Shown here: piece by piece, positions 42,973-51,415 of the stretch
Layout of the letters: the number at the start of each line of letters is the position of its first letter
Numbering within the stretch: position 1 is the stretch's first letter
Assembly (NCBI GenBank): GCA_002698425.1
Contig: NZXU01000036.1
Span: forward strand, 1 to 64,000
From: Ahrensia sp.
GTDB lineage: Bacteria; Pseudomonadota; Alphaproteobacteria; Rhizobiales; Rhizobiaceae
Length of the DNA: 64,000 bases
Reading direction: 5' to 3'
Translations under genes and position numbers: made by a program
The notes under the pieces: model-generated
Seen by the model: only the letters and a program-made list of their open reading frames with translations
Database searches by the model: none
Told to the model about the DNA's origin: nothing

Positions 42973-43685
42973 CAGCGCACCGCCGCGACGTTGAGTTCGA
43001 GGGCGAACTTGTAGAAGTCTTCTCGGGCTTGCAGCGCCACCCGGTTGAGCGGGTACTCGGTGACGACCTGACCGTCGGCGCTGGCTCTGGCGTGCAGCTT
43101 GTAGTGCCTGATCACGGTGTTGGCCAGCGGCCACCCGTTGGCCTTGACGAAATCCTTGGTCTGGTTGAGATCGTAGGTTCCGTCGCGCGGGTCCCAGTTG
43201 TTGATCACCACGATGTACCGAAGTCCGCGTGGCTCAATGACTTTGGTGATGGTCCGGGCGGTCGGATCGAAGCTGAGCGGCTCGGTCTCGATGGGGACGA
43301 TGACTTGGTCGGCCATGTCCAGGACGGTGCGCAGCACATCTGCGGCGGGCCCGCGCCCGAGTGGATCTGATCCACTGCCGTCGCCGTCGAGGTCGATCCA
43401 TCCTGGAGTGTCGACGTAGACATGCTGGATTCCTGGAAGTTCTTTGAGCGCGGCCAGTCCAGCCAGATCGTCGTGAGCTTGCGCGATGTGGAACGGCAGG
43501 TCGTTCATGCGCGAGGCCCACCATACTGCGGATCCTTGCGGATCGACTGACAGCGCCAGCACCGGAGAGGTGGCGTCGGGGTCGTCGTCGCGGTTGAGGA
43601 CGTCGGCGGTGACGGCGGCCAGGTTGACCGAGATCGTGCTCTTGCCGACACCGCCCTTTTGATTGAGCACAACATGAATCGCCAC
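42972..43685 (-). CDS. parA: ParA-type partition ATPase
   Basis: 237 residues. The deviant Walker A NQKGGVGKST begins at residue 8 and DPQGSAVWWA follows near residue 50, both characteristic of ParA/MinD-type ATPases; HVYVDTPGWID near 88 is Walker B-like. It shares an ATGA with parB, forming a parAB operon. Its upstream region is about 800 nt of non-coding DNA with two palindromes. Confidence 0.85.
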   Translation of the reverse strand: MAIHVVLNQKGGVGKSTISVNLAAVTADVLNRDDDPDATSPVLALSVDPQGSAVWWASRMNDLPFHIAQAHDDLAGLAALKELPGIQHVYVDTPGWIDLDGDGSGSDPLGRGPAADVLRTVLDMADQVIVPIETEPLSFDPTARTITKVIEPRGLRYIVVINNWDPRDGTYDLNQTKDFVKANGWPLANTVIRHYKLHARASADGQVVTEYPLNRVALQAREDFYKFALELNVAAVR

Positions 43686-44001
43686 GTGAGGGCCTCCCGT
43701 TTGCTTCCCCCGCAGTAGCGGGGTACTTCGGACCAGACGGACTTACCCTACGGTGCAAGGGGTTTGGCGGCGACCCGACACGCGGGGTCGTACATCGTTG
43801 TGACGGCTCGACTGAAGCTCAGGCGCGGGGACTGTGTTGCGCCCGGTGCGCGGGGCGCTCCTCCGTGCGCGGGGCGGCGTCGGCTGGCAACCGCTCCGGT
43901 CGCTCGCCAGGCCCGCGTGCGGTAGGGATCCCGCGCGTCGTGAATGGTCGCTTGGAAGGGCGGTGCCGTCATCGTGGCGCACCGGAGAGGAGTGTTTGCC
44001 G

Positions 44002-44017
44002 ATTAACCGCGGTTAAT
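44002..44017. repeat. Perfect palindrome, candidate parS copy 1
   Basis: ATTAACCG/CGGTTAAT, a perfect 16-bp dyad with a TTAACCGCGGTTAA core, upstream of parA. The same core recurs at 44233-44250. AT-rich arms in otherwise GC-rich DNA make chance unlikely. Confidence 0.5.
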
Positions 44018-44232
44018 TCGGTAGCCGCGATCACGGGCGGGGGCGGGCCCTTGGCGGGCGGCGGCGATGGGCTCTACGGGGTGGTTGGAGGTAATGTCCG
44101 GGCCTCGCCTCAGTGTCTGGGTTTGGTTGAGCTGAGGAGGTCCCCCCGGACACTCTCGGCCCCCCTCTCCTCCCCCGGCGCTGGCTGCCCCGGCTTGCGT
44201 CGGACGTCCGGGCGCAGACGCCGTTCGGCCGC

Positions 44233-44250
44233 AATTAACCGCGGTTAATT
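44233..44250. repeat. Perfect palindrome, candidate parS copy 2
   Basis: AATTAACCG/CGGTTAATT, a perfect 18-bp dyad containing the copy-1 core and 231 bp from it. Two identical sites beside a parAB operon fit a ParB centromere or an autoregulatory operator. Confidence 0.5.
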
Positions 44251-44485
44251 GGGTTCGCACTGGGCCCGGGGTCAGACGCCAGTCCGTGACTGCGCCGGAG
44301 GGTCGGCTGGGGTGCTCTTCGATGTTGCAGCGGGCCACCTCGCCATACGTCGGCCGATCCGTCACGTGACGCTGGGTGTGGGTCGGTGTCGGCGATGCAT
44401 CCGGTGCCTCGGCGCGGTCGTGATCGGTGTGATGTCACCGTCGCGCCCGCGGCTACCGTTTTGCGGCCTGGGGCTGCGGTGGGTC

Positions 44486-45196
44486 TCAGCGGTGCGGTAG
44501 TAGGTCGAACTCGTAGCGGAGGGCTTGTTCTACGAGCGCACTGCGTGTCCCGGCCCCCCACGCCAGGACCAGGTTGTCGAGTCGCTGCCCGTTGGCGGCG
44601 GTGACGCCGGAGAGCACCACGGTGCGTGGCGCGGTGGCGTGCCTGCGGCGGCGCGGCACTGCGTTCGAGGAGGGTCGCTCGAAGAGCTGCCCCTCCCCTA
44701 CCGCGTCCTGTTGGTTGGCCCAGGTGGTGGCCAGGCGCGTGGCGTGGGCTTCGATGGCGTCGAGAACGATGGCGCCCATGGTGCGCGCGAGACCGCGGCG
44801 AACTTTCTTTTCCGCGAGCTGAACTCGGTAGAGCTCGTCGTAGACCTCCGATGACAGCAGGACCTCCGGCGGGCGAATCCGCGCCTTGTTCGGCTGCTGT
44901 GCATCGCCGGTGTGGTTGGTGGGCTGCGCTGCTGGGGTTGTCAGCAGAACGGCGGTCTGCGGAACGGCGGTCGGCGAAGGGGTTGCGGGCGAGGCGGGTT
45001 GGGCAGGAGAAGTCGTCGTCGCCGGCGGGGGTGGCGTCGGAGTTCTGTGCGGGGTCGAAGGCGCCGCTGGTGCCGACGGTGGCGCGACCGGCTGCGGTGT
45101 CTGGTGTGTCTTCGGGGCCGGCCACAGGTCGTCGAGGTCTTGGTCGAGCGCGGAGGGATCGAAGACCGGTTTGGCTTTCTGGCGGGTCGGGGTCAT
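44486..45196 (-). CDS. ParA partner protein, hypothetical
   Basis: 236 residues from an ATG that overlaps the stop of the second parA (ATGA). The first 100 residues are low-complexity Pro/Ala/Thr. The remainder (from VLLSSEVYDELYRVQLAEKK) is basic and helical and ends with a segment LVLAWGAGTRSALVEQALRY that resembles a ribbon-helix-helix second helix. Its position directly after a ParA suggests it is the DNA-binding adaptor of that system. No firm family match. Confidence 0.6.
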   Translation of the reverse strand: MTPTRQKAKPVFDPSALDQDLDDLWPAPKTHQTPQPVAPPSAPAAPSTPHRTPTPPPPATTTSPAQPASPATPSPTAVPQTAVLLTTPAAQPTNHTGDAQQPNKARIRPPEVLLSSEVYDELYRVQLAEKKVRRGLARTMGAIVLDAIEAHATRLATTWANQQDAVGEGQLFERPSSNAVPRRRRHATAPRTVVLSGVTAANGQRLDNLVLAWGAGTRSALVEQALRYEFDLLPHR

Positions 45197-46122
45197 CCGG
45201 CGCTCACCTCCATGGGTGTGGATTCGAAGCGGACGAGGCGGCCGATGATCTCGCGGACCAGTTCCTGGTAGTCGGCGGCGAGACCGCTGGGGTCGCTGGT
45301 CCACAGTCCTCGTTCGGGACTTTGTTTGTCGCGCAGCCGGGCCAGACGGCTCCGGCGGTCGTCGTGGGCCAGCGCGACCAGCTCGCCTGCGGTCCTGTGC
45401 AGGGTGCGCATGTCGACGGCGGCGGCTGGCGCCGAGCGGATGGTGATGTCGAAGGGCGTGGTCCCGCTTCCCTCGAGCATCTCGCGGACCTGGGCGAACA
45501 CCTCCTGATTGCGTTTGACGGCGCGCGGGTTGACGTCGAAGAGCAGCACGCCGAGCAGCTGAATTGATGCGCCGTGTTTGCGGGCACGCCAGAACCGGCG
45601 GGCGAGGCGTTCGACGCCGCCCAGGCTTGCCTGATCGTCGCGGGTGGGTATGAGGAGGTAGTTGGCGACGGCCAGGTAGGTGTCCAGCAGTGGGACGTCT
45701 CCGGGTCCGGAGTCGATGACGACCAGGTCGTACCCCTCGGATTCGCACAGCGCTGACAGCGCGGTCTCCAGGTTGATCGCCATGTTGATGCCGTTCTCGG
45801 ACATCAGATGCGCTGCGGCGCCGACGACGGCCAGTTGGGGTCCCCCGGCCACGACGTCGAGGTTGGGCCGTACGTTGCGCACTGGTACCAGTGGGGCCCC
45901 GTATTGCAGGGTTTGCGACAGTGACTGGCCGCGGTCGCCGGTGACGCCGAGATCCTCGACGGTGACATTGGCCTGCGGGTCCCCATCGACGACGAGCACC
46001 CGTCGTCCCCGCTTACCCGCCGCGGCAATCATTTCCGCCACCGCGGCAACCGTGGTGGATTTCCCGACGCCGCCCTTCTGATTGGCCACGAGGATTGTTC
46101 GGGCCGGTCCGCTCATCGTCAT
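45193..46122 (-). CDS. parA: Second ParA-type partition ATPase
   Basis: About 309 residues from the ATG at 46122 (a second Met is two codons on). NQKGGVGKSTT is at residues 14-24, VDGDPQANVT near 50, VIDSGPGDVPLLD near 140. It differs clearly from the ParA at 42972-43685. It heads a two-gene operon and is preceded by inverted repeats at 46394-46495. Two ParA systems on one replicon suggest fusion of two plasmids or a plasmid plus an integrative element. Confidence 0.85.
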   Translation of the reverse strand: MTMSGPARTILVANQKGGVGKSTTVAAVAEMIAAAGKRGRRVLVVDGDPQANVTVEDLGVTGDRGQSLSQTLQYGAPLVPVRNVRPNLDVVAGGPQLAVVGAAAHLMSENGINMAINLETALSALCESEGYDLVVIDSGPGDVPLLDTYLAVANYLLIPTRDDQASLGGVERLARRFWRARKHGASIQLLGVLLFDVNPRAVKRNQEVFAQVREMLEGSGTTPFDITIRSAPAAAVDMRTLHRTAGELVALAHDDRRSRLARLRDKQSPERGLWTSDPSGLAADYQELVREIIGRLVRFESTPMEVSAG

Positions 46123-46661
46123 GGCGGCCAACCTAAGTCCCGACGCGCGGATTCCCGTGGCGCCGCACCACTGTGTGATCGAACCGTTACTGGAGTGGCT
46201 GTTGGGGCTAGTTGTCGTTTGTGTGATTGGGGTGCGGCACGGACGACTCGGCCGGCGGGTGGCGGTGGGGGTGGACGGCTGAACTACGGGCCGTGTAGGC
46301 GGCGGAGTGTTCGCTCCATCGTCCGGCCGTGTGTCCGCGACACCGTCAGTCTGGGTGCACTGCCCGGGGTTGCGCCCGAAATACGCCAGTACCGACGTCC
46401 GGTGCACCGGACGTCTCAGGCACGGCAGGTCAATCGGCGTTCGACGCGTCATCTGTACGAGGGTCAAGCGTCAGTACGTCCGGTCGTACGGACGTTTCAC
46501 GCCCGGCGTAGTTCCGAGTGAGGTCCGTTTGGTTATACGGCCTCTATGCGTCTTCAGACGCGTCAATCATCCGGTGTTGTTCCGTCATTAGCCCGTATAT
46601 TGCAGGTCAGCGCTGCATCGGCGACGCCGGTGCGGGTCACTGCCGGGCTCGGGGTGAGCCT
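46123..46661. other. Non-coding region upstream of second parA
   Basis: About 540 nt with no convincing gene on either strand; open frames conflict with one another. It contains the repeated ACGTCCG dyads described separately and further GTCCGG/GTCCG half-sites near 46319-46340 and 46511. Probably promoter and centromere or operator DNA for the parA operon. Confidence 0.4.
46394..46495. repeat. Paired inverted repeats ACGTCCG-N6-CGGACGT
   Basis: The motif occurs at 46395-46414 (where the spacer makes the whole a perfect dyad, extended to 46394-46415) and again at 46476-46495, start-to-start distance 81 bp. Spacer length is identical and spacer sequence differs, the mark of a protein-binding site. 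Candidate centromere or operator of the second parA system. Confidence 0.5.
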
Positions 46662-47417
46662 TCATCCCATGCAATGCCGCAGCCGATGGTCCGGGGGCGC
46701 ACCGGGAACCAGGTTTGGTCGGTCTCGCCCAGCGCGGCGGGGTCCTGGTGGGGAAGCGTCACCACAGGCGCCGTCGGTATTCAGGATGACCCAATGCTGT
46801 TGGCGCCAGAGAAAGGGCGCGTCGGGAGCTCGATCTCGGGAGCAGACACGGTAGCCGAGCCGGCGGGCCAGTTTTGGGTCAAGGCTCGCGATCGAATTGG
46901 CGCAGCGTACGCAAGCGGCGAACAGGGTCGACGCGGTGTCCTTGCCGGGGGGCTCGCCGAGACGAGACTCAAGAGAGTCCGCCGTCAAGCGGCAGTCTGG
47001 CGCCATGATCTCGCAGTGCCCGCTGGCCCGTGCCCACACCAGCGCGGCCGCGGGTGCCGGCGTGGAACAACGAACGCCGGCGGGGGGAGGGGACTCCGGC
47101 CGCACAGGGGAACGCACAAGCGGCCGGTGGCTCGCGGCGACGGCCCCGGTGGCGCGTGGGGGAGGAGTATCCGCGGCGATGGAGCTCAGTCGATGCGCCA
47201 CGGGGGTGAAGCGGCCGTCGATCCACACACCCGCCCACATTCCCCACGAAGGCCGGCATGTCAGCGCGCGGCGCGCGCACCACCGGCGGCGCGGGCATCG
47301 CAGGCAGGCGGCCAACGACTGTGTCCGCGCGGCGGGATCGAACCACTGATCGGGGTCGGCGTGGCAGGGCAGCGGCACAGTCGCTGCCACGCAGTCCGGT
47401 TCGGCTGGATGGTTCAT
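46662..47417 (-). CDS. WhiB-like protein with long C-terminal extension
   Basis: 251 residues. Cys18, Cys38, Cys41 and Cys47 form the C-X19-C-X2-C-X5-C iron-sulfur ligand set, and GMWAGVWIDG matches the WhiB G-V/I-W-G turn. Typical WhiB proteins have 80-130 residues; here a further 160 residues follow with more Cys (a CVRC pair near residue 170). It overlaps the upstream Rep-like gene by 4 nt. Probably a redox- or NO-sensitive regulator of plasmid functions. Whether the tail is a second metal site is open. Confidence 0.7.
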   Translation of the reverse strand: MNHPAEPDCVAATVPLPCHADPDQWFDPAARTQSLAACLRCPRRRWCARRALTCRPSWGMWAGVWIDGRFTPVAHRLSSIAADTPPPRATGAVAASHRPLVRSPVRPESPPPAGVRCSTPAPAAALVWARASGHCEIMAPDCRLTADSLESRLGEPPGKDTASTLFAACVRCANSIASLDPKLARRLGYRVCSRDRAPDAPFLWRQQHWVILNTDGACGDASPPGPRRAGRDRPNLVPGAPPDHRLRHCMG

Positions 47418-48619
47418 GGTGTCGCCGCGGCACCGCTGCCGCGCCCTTTCCGCCGCTGCGCGATCTCGTCGAGGATCGCCCGCGCGGCCCGGTGCCCTGG
47501 ACCCTGCAGGGCAGCACGTCCGGCCTCGCGGGCCCGGCGCTGGGTTTCGCGGTTCTCGATCTGGGCGTCGATGCGTTGTCTGACGGCGAGCAGTTCGGCC
47601 TGCTCACGGGCTTCGTCTAGGGCTGCGGGCCGTTCGGCGGGGTTGCCGTGACTGGCGAGGATCTTGCCGAGCAGCCCGATCGGTTTGTACGGGCTTTCCG
47701 GGATCCAGTGGCCGGTGCCGACCCAATCGGTGATCAGCTGGTTGAGGTCCCGAGGTGTCCAGCCGTGTTGAGCGACTGTGGTCAACATCGCCGCCCACGG
47801 TCCGCCGGTGCGATACCGGCGGGCCCAGGCCGGAGTTTGCGGATCGGCTATCCAGTGATTTGCCAGCAGGAGCGCCCGGTTGTCCGGGCGAGGGCGACGC
47901 GAAGCGGCGCTGCGACCGGCGCTTTTGCGCCGGGTGGTGGTAGTGAGTGATTTATTACGGGAGTTGAAGGGGTTAAAAGAAGACCCTCCGGGATGGGGTG
48001 ACAGCGATCGGAACCGACTGTCGTGCAGAGCCCACACTGAAGCCCATCCGCGTCCACGGTCGCCGACGCGCCAGCTGGCGAACCTCTCGTCACGGGTGCG
48101 CTGCCGGCCGCGCATTACTTCGGTCGCGACGCCGAGCAGCCGTAGTGCGGTCGAGGCCCGTTGTACAGTGCGGATCGAGAGGCCGGTGATTTCGGCGAGA
48201 CGGTCGTTCGTTGGACGGCAATTACGGCCCGTGCGGTGATCTGCGAACGATGCCCGCGCCTCGGCCACTGCCATCACCGATTTCAGGCTCACGGGGTTAC
48301 CGGGCATGGCAGGGCGGACATGACTGTCGTAGCGGTTGCGGTAGGCCGTAGGCACGGTCTCGTGCACCCACTTCCGAGCGCGACCGCTCCAGCAGGGGAT
48401 AGCCGCCACCGGCTCGATTTCAAGGACGATGCGGGGGAGTCGGTCGAAGCACTCGCCCCCGGCCCGGCGGATCCATTCGGGTGTGGTGCGGGCGGTGCCG
48501 CGCCGGCGCAGCAGAGCGCTCGACCCGTGGTAGCGGTGCGTCAGTAGAGTTGCGGTGTCACGGTGCGCTGCAGGTAGACCGCCGGGCGGACATGCGCTAC
48601 CGTGGGATGCGTCGTTCAT
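47414..48619 (-). CDS. Rep-like replication initiator, winged-helix
   Basis: 401 residues from an ATG at 48619 preceded by GGGAA. A winged-helix region near residues 130-165 reads NDRLAEITGLSIRTVQRAST. The C-terminal half has WAAMLTTVAQHGWTPRDLNQ and PYKPIGLLGKIL, a layout I associate with replication proteins of mycobacterial plasmids. The tandem palindromes about 220 bp upstream fit an origin or operator. Family assignment is by pattern memory only. Confidence 0.6.
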   Translation of the reverse strand: MNDASHGSACPPGGLPAAHRDTATLLTHRYHGSSALLRRRGTARTTPEWIRRAGGECFDRLPRIVLEIEPVAAIPCWSGRARKWVHETVPTAYRNRYDSHVRPAMPGNPVSLKSVMAVAEARASFADHRTGRNCRPTNDRLAEITGLSIRTVQRASTALRLLGVATEVMRGRQRTRDERFASWRVGDRGRGWASVWALHDSRFRSLSPHPGGSSFNPFNSRNKSLTTTTRRKSAGRSAASRRPRPDNRALLLANHWIADPQTPAWARRYRTGGPWAAMLTTVAQHGWTPRDLNQLITDWVGTGHWIPESPYKPIGLLGKILASHGNPAERPAALDEAREQAELLAVRQRIDAQIENRETQRRAREAGRAALQGPGHRAARAILDEIAQRRKGRGSGAAATP

Positions 48620-48838
48620 GACGATTCCCTTCAGGGAGGGGACGCGCGAAGACACCAAGGTTCGAGCGGCAACTCGGACGTGACGACCCTCGGTCTCAGG
48701 ACCGGGGGTTTGTCCGTTAGGCGCTTCGCTGTGAGGTTTTCACTTGTGCCGCCAGGGTTTACGCGCCGGCGGTGTGGTTGGTCGGATGCCTCCTTTCCGT
48801 CTCAGTGGCGCTCGGTGTGGCGCAACTAGCCTTCCCAC

Positions 48839-48880
48839 GGCGCGGATATCCGCGCCGACCCGGGCGCGGATATCCGCGCC
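48839..48880. repeat. Tandem 18-bp palindromes, origin/operator candidate
   Basis: GGCGCGGAT/ATCCGCGCC occurs twice, at 48839-48856 and 48863-48880, each a perfect dyad, with a 24-bp period. It is placed in the 366-nt gap 48620-48985 between the Rep-like gene and a WhiB-like gene, which holds no other feature I recognise. Iteron-like spacing beside a rep gene suggests Rep binding. Confidence 0.55.
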
Positions 48881-48985
48881 AGTCTGAGCATGCCCCACGG
48901 GCTCCGCAGCGGCGGGTAGGACACGCCGCACCATCTTTCGCACTGATCACTCTGGTTCTCCGACGCCTGGCCGCGGCCAGCGTCG

Positions 48986-49285
48986 CTAGCTGGCGTCGTC
49001 GCCAGGCGCGCCTTTACCGACAAGTCCGCCATGAGTGGCCAGCGATCGAAGCTGGCGTAGCGCGAAGTTGCGCCCCCGACCTTCTTTGGGGATGTGCACC
49101 CCCGACCACATGCCTTCGGCGCCAGGGGTGTCGAGTGCGTCCTTGGCGCACTGCCAGCGCCGAGGGCAGCCTCGGCAGAGCGCCTTGAGCTCCGGGTCCT
49201 CCCCGCCGGCGGCCCACCTGTCGGGGTCGGAAATGCATGGCTGGGTGCTGCTGCGCACCGATGGTTGTTGGAGTGTCACGGTCAC
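48986..49285 (-). CDS. WhiB-like iron-sulfur regulator
   Basis: 99 residues from a GTG at 49285 placed 6 nt after GGGAGGAG; longer frames begin in the operator-rich upstream DNA. Cys17, then CRGCPRRWQC (three Cys) complete the cluster ligands, followed by GMWSGVHI as the WhiB turn and a basic C terminus. A second WhiB-like protein on the same replicon segment. Divergent from the XRE gene at 49498, sharing the operator at 49323-49376. Confidence 0.8.
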   Translation of the reverse strand: MTVTLQQPSVRSSTQPCISDPDRWAAGGEDPELKALCRGCPRRWQCAKDALDTPGAEGMWSGVHIPKEGRGRNFALRQLRSLATHGGLVGKGAPGDDAS

Positions 49286-49322
49286 CGTCGCTCCTCCCAC
49301 TGAGCTATCGACTGACCCGAAC

Positions 49323-49376
49323 TTTAGCACCAACATTTAGCACCGCACACACTTGCTGCTAAATCTAGTGCTAAAT
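49323..49376. promoter_or_regulatory. Four-half-site operator in divergent promoter
   Basis: TTTAGCAC at 49323-49330 and 49336-49343, then TGCTAAAT at 49357-49364 and 49369-49376 on the opposite strand sense. Two direct copies face two inverted copies with about 13/12-bp periods, so two dimers could bind on one DNA face. It lies between the WhiB-like gene and the XRE regulator. Confidence 0.55.
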
Positions 49377-49497
49377 GTAGGTCCCGACGCGGGGTGCTGA
49401 GGGACTGCAAGAGTTAGCGCTTTTCATCGCTGGAGTCACCCCGTGACGCGCCCGCCGTTGTTCCGAAATCGTGATAACCGCTGGCTACACTGGCGCG

Positions 49498-50250
49498 GTG
49501 GAGGACGACGAGATCGACGACGGGATTGCCCGCGCGGGCGCCGCCGTCGCAGCTCGACGCCTCAAATTGGGCATATCGCAGCGCGAGTTGGCGCGCCAGA
49601 AGGTGATCACCGCCCCGTCGTTGATCCGCCTTGAGAAAGGCCGCTCGTGGCCCAGGGAGCGCAGCAGACACGCACTAGAGCAGTGTTTGCAGTGGCCGGC
49701 GGGAACCTTAGCGCGCATTCGTGACGGCGGCGATCCGCCCGCAGAAACGTTAGCGCCACCCACGCCCGGCGCGGCCGCCGACGAAACGCTCGCGCCACCC
49801 AGCGGGTCGGGCGGCGCTGTTCTAGTGGTCGAGGCGCTGAAACTGGCCCTGGATCGTTTCGACACCGCTATCGACGACCTCCCCGCGGCGACGTACCCGG
49901 ACTTCCCTAGCCGGGCATCGACCATTCTGGCTGACCTGCGCAAGCTGGAGGCGTTGGCAATTCGCGCGGTGCGCCATAGCGAGGGCTCTCCAGCTGAGGT
50001 GGTCAAATCACTCGGTCATATTCGGGGCCGCTACGACGAACTCATGCTCAAGGCCGCGGCTCATCCGGACGCCACGCTGGGCCAGCGGTTGTACGCGGCG
50101 CGACGTGGGGCGAATCTGAGCGCGGGTGAAGCCGCCGCCGTGGGCGGACTTGCGGTGCAGCTGGTGGAGGAAGCCGAGGCGGGCGCGCCGCTTGGCGCCG
50201 AAGATGCCGCGAGGGTGCAAGCACTGATTGCCGAGCTGTCCGGTCCTTGA
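49498..50250 (+). CDS. XRE-family regulator, 250 aa
   Basis: The N-terminal domain (AAVAARRLKLGISQRELARQ, then APSLIRLEKGRSWPRE) is a Cro/C1 HTH. Residues 110-170 are helical and the C terminus has a second HTH-like stretch (LGQRLYAARRGANLSAGEAA). A TACACT box at 49486-49491 lies 6 nt before the GTG at 49498, consistent with a leaderless transcript; an earlier in-frame GTG at 49471 would include that box. Probably controls itself and the divergent WhiB-like gene through the TTTAGCAC sites. Confidence 0.7.
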   Translation: MEDDEIDDGIARAGAAVAARRLKLGISQRELARQKVITAPSLIRLEKGRSWPRERSRHALEQCLQWPAGTLARIRDGGDPPAETLAPPTPGAAADETLAPPSGSGGAVLVVEALKLALDRFDTAIDDLPAATYPDFPSRASTILADLRKLEALAIRAVRHSEGSPAEVVKSLGHIRGRYDELMLKAAAHPDATLGQRLYAARRGANLSAGEAAAVGGLAVQLVEEAEAGAPLGAEDAARVQALIAELSGP

Positions 50251-50306
50251 GGATCGTCTTCGAATTTGGTGCAGGAAGACATCGAAGCAGGCTCGAAAAT
50301 GGATGC

Positions 50307-50645
50307 ATGAGAATCTGTTTAGCGACAGCGCTGACGGTCGCCGCCACTGCTGCGGTCGCGATCCCGGCGACGGCGTGTGCGGCTCCGGTGGACGCCGCGC
50401 CGGCAACGGCGACGGTGCTGCGCGTGGTCGATGGTGACACTGTGGATGTTGTCGACGACGCTCGTGGACGCTTGCGGGTGCGTGTTCTCGGCATCGACAC
50501 CCCCGAGACGAAAGGCACCGAGGAGTGCTGGGGCCGCCAGGCGACAGAGTTCGCGACGGCGACGCTGATGAACCGGCGCGTCGCGGTGCTTGGAGACGCC
50601 AGTCAGGATGCACGCGACCGCTACGGGCGGACTTATCTGCACTAG
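50307..50645 (+). pseudogene. Secreted SNase-like nuclease, C-terminally truncated
   Basis: Starts with a signal peptide (RICLATALTVAATAAVAIPA) and then a staphylococcal-nuclease fold: RVVDGDTVDVV, VRVLGIDTPETKG with catalytic Arg and Glu, and RDRYGRTYL with the second Arg. It stops two residues later at a TAG, whereas the family continues for about 40 residues. The break at about 50640 coincides with the switch from plasmid genes to the metal island, so it may be a recombination joint. Confidence 0.6.
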
Positions 50646-50759
50646 TCAATCCGTTCACCGGGGCCGGTCATCAGTCGGAGTCTTTGGAGCCTTCGAGGGC
50701 GCGGCTGAGCTGTTGATGTGGGACAGCTCTAGCTGGATGGTCGGTGAGTTCGCCTCGGG

Positions 50760-51389
50760 TTACGTGGGTTTGCGGGCGGTGAGGCGTTCGACGAGGCCGA
50801 GTTTGAAGCGTTCGACGCGTTCGATGTCGAGGTTGGGGTCGTTGCGGATGTGGTTGAGGGGGCGGCGCAGGAAGTGTTCGCCGCCGAGGGGAACGGTGAA
50901 CAGTTCGAGGAAGCGTTGCACGGCTCGGGCGGGGGCGACGCTGCTGCGGATGTGATCGACCAGGATGAGTTGTCCGCCGGGGCGCAGGACGCGGGTCATT
51001 TCGTTGAGGGCTTTGGTGTGGTCGGGGATGGCGCAGAGCCCGAAGGTGCAGACGACGGTGTCGAAGGTGGCGTCGTCGAACGGTAGGTGGTGGGCGTCGG
51101 CTTGTTGCAGCGTGGCGGGGTGGCCGAGGTCGGCGGCACGTTGACGAGCCAGGTCGAGCATCTGTTCGCTCCAGTCGATCCCGGTCAGCGTGACGGTGTC
51201 GGGGTAGAACTCGAGGTTGAGGCCGGTGCCGACGGCGACTTCCAGGGTGGTGCCGGCCGCTTGGCTGCAGACCCATTGGCGGGAGTCGCCGAACAGGTGG
51301 CGGTCAAAGAATCCGATTTCGCGGTCGTAGGTACGGGATTTCTTGTCCCAGTATCGGTTCCATCGGGCGGTGCGATCACCGGTGGCCAT
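50760..51389 (-). CDS. SAM-dependent methyltransferase (UbiE-like)
   Basis: 209 residues, class I fold: motif I LEVAVGTGLNLEFYP, the acidic loop after strand 2 (GIDWSEQML) and a post-I segment DAHHLPFDDATFDTVV. The substrate is not evident. It is the last gene of a leftward group with an isoprenylcysteine-methyltransferase-like protein and a DsbA-like protein, near metal-resistance genes; methylation of a metal or metalloid is possible but unproven. It is followed by about 110 nt without a gene. Confidence 0.75.
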   Translation of the reverse strand: MATGDRTARWNRYWDKKSRTYDREIGFFDRHLFGDSRQWVCSQAAGTTLEVAVGTGLNLEFYPDTVTLTGIDWSEQMLDLARQRAADLGHPATLQQADAHHLPFDDATFDTVVCTFGLCAIPDHTKALNEMTRVLRPGGQLILVDHIRSSVAPARAVQRFLELFTVPLGGEHFLRRPLNHIRNDPNLDIERVERFKLGLVERLTARKPT

Positions 51390-51415
51390 GGTTCACCTCG
51401 ATTCGAGTCGGCCAG

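Larger units (their letters stand above)
43686..44485. other. Non-coding partition/centromere candidate region
   Basis: 800 nt between two leftward partition modules. Open frames here show no consistent codon pattern and cross the palindromes at 44002 and 44233, so no gene is called. The DNA is very GC-rich apart from the palindromes, which are its only recognisable signals. Confidence 0.5.

Noticed and set aside
44626..45567. 313-codon plus-strand frame
   Set aside because: Antisense to the second parA and its partner gene; ParA motifs on the minus strand decide it.
46518..47651. 377-codon plus-strand frame
   Set aside because: Runs against the WhiB-like and Rep-like genes, whose Cys and HTH motifs are clear; the plus frame is Arg/Gly/Ala low complexity.
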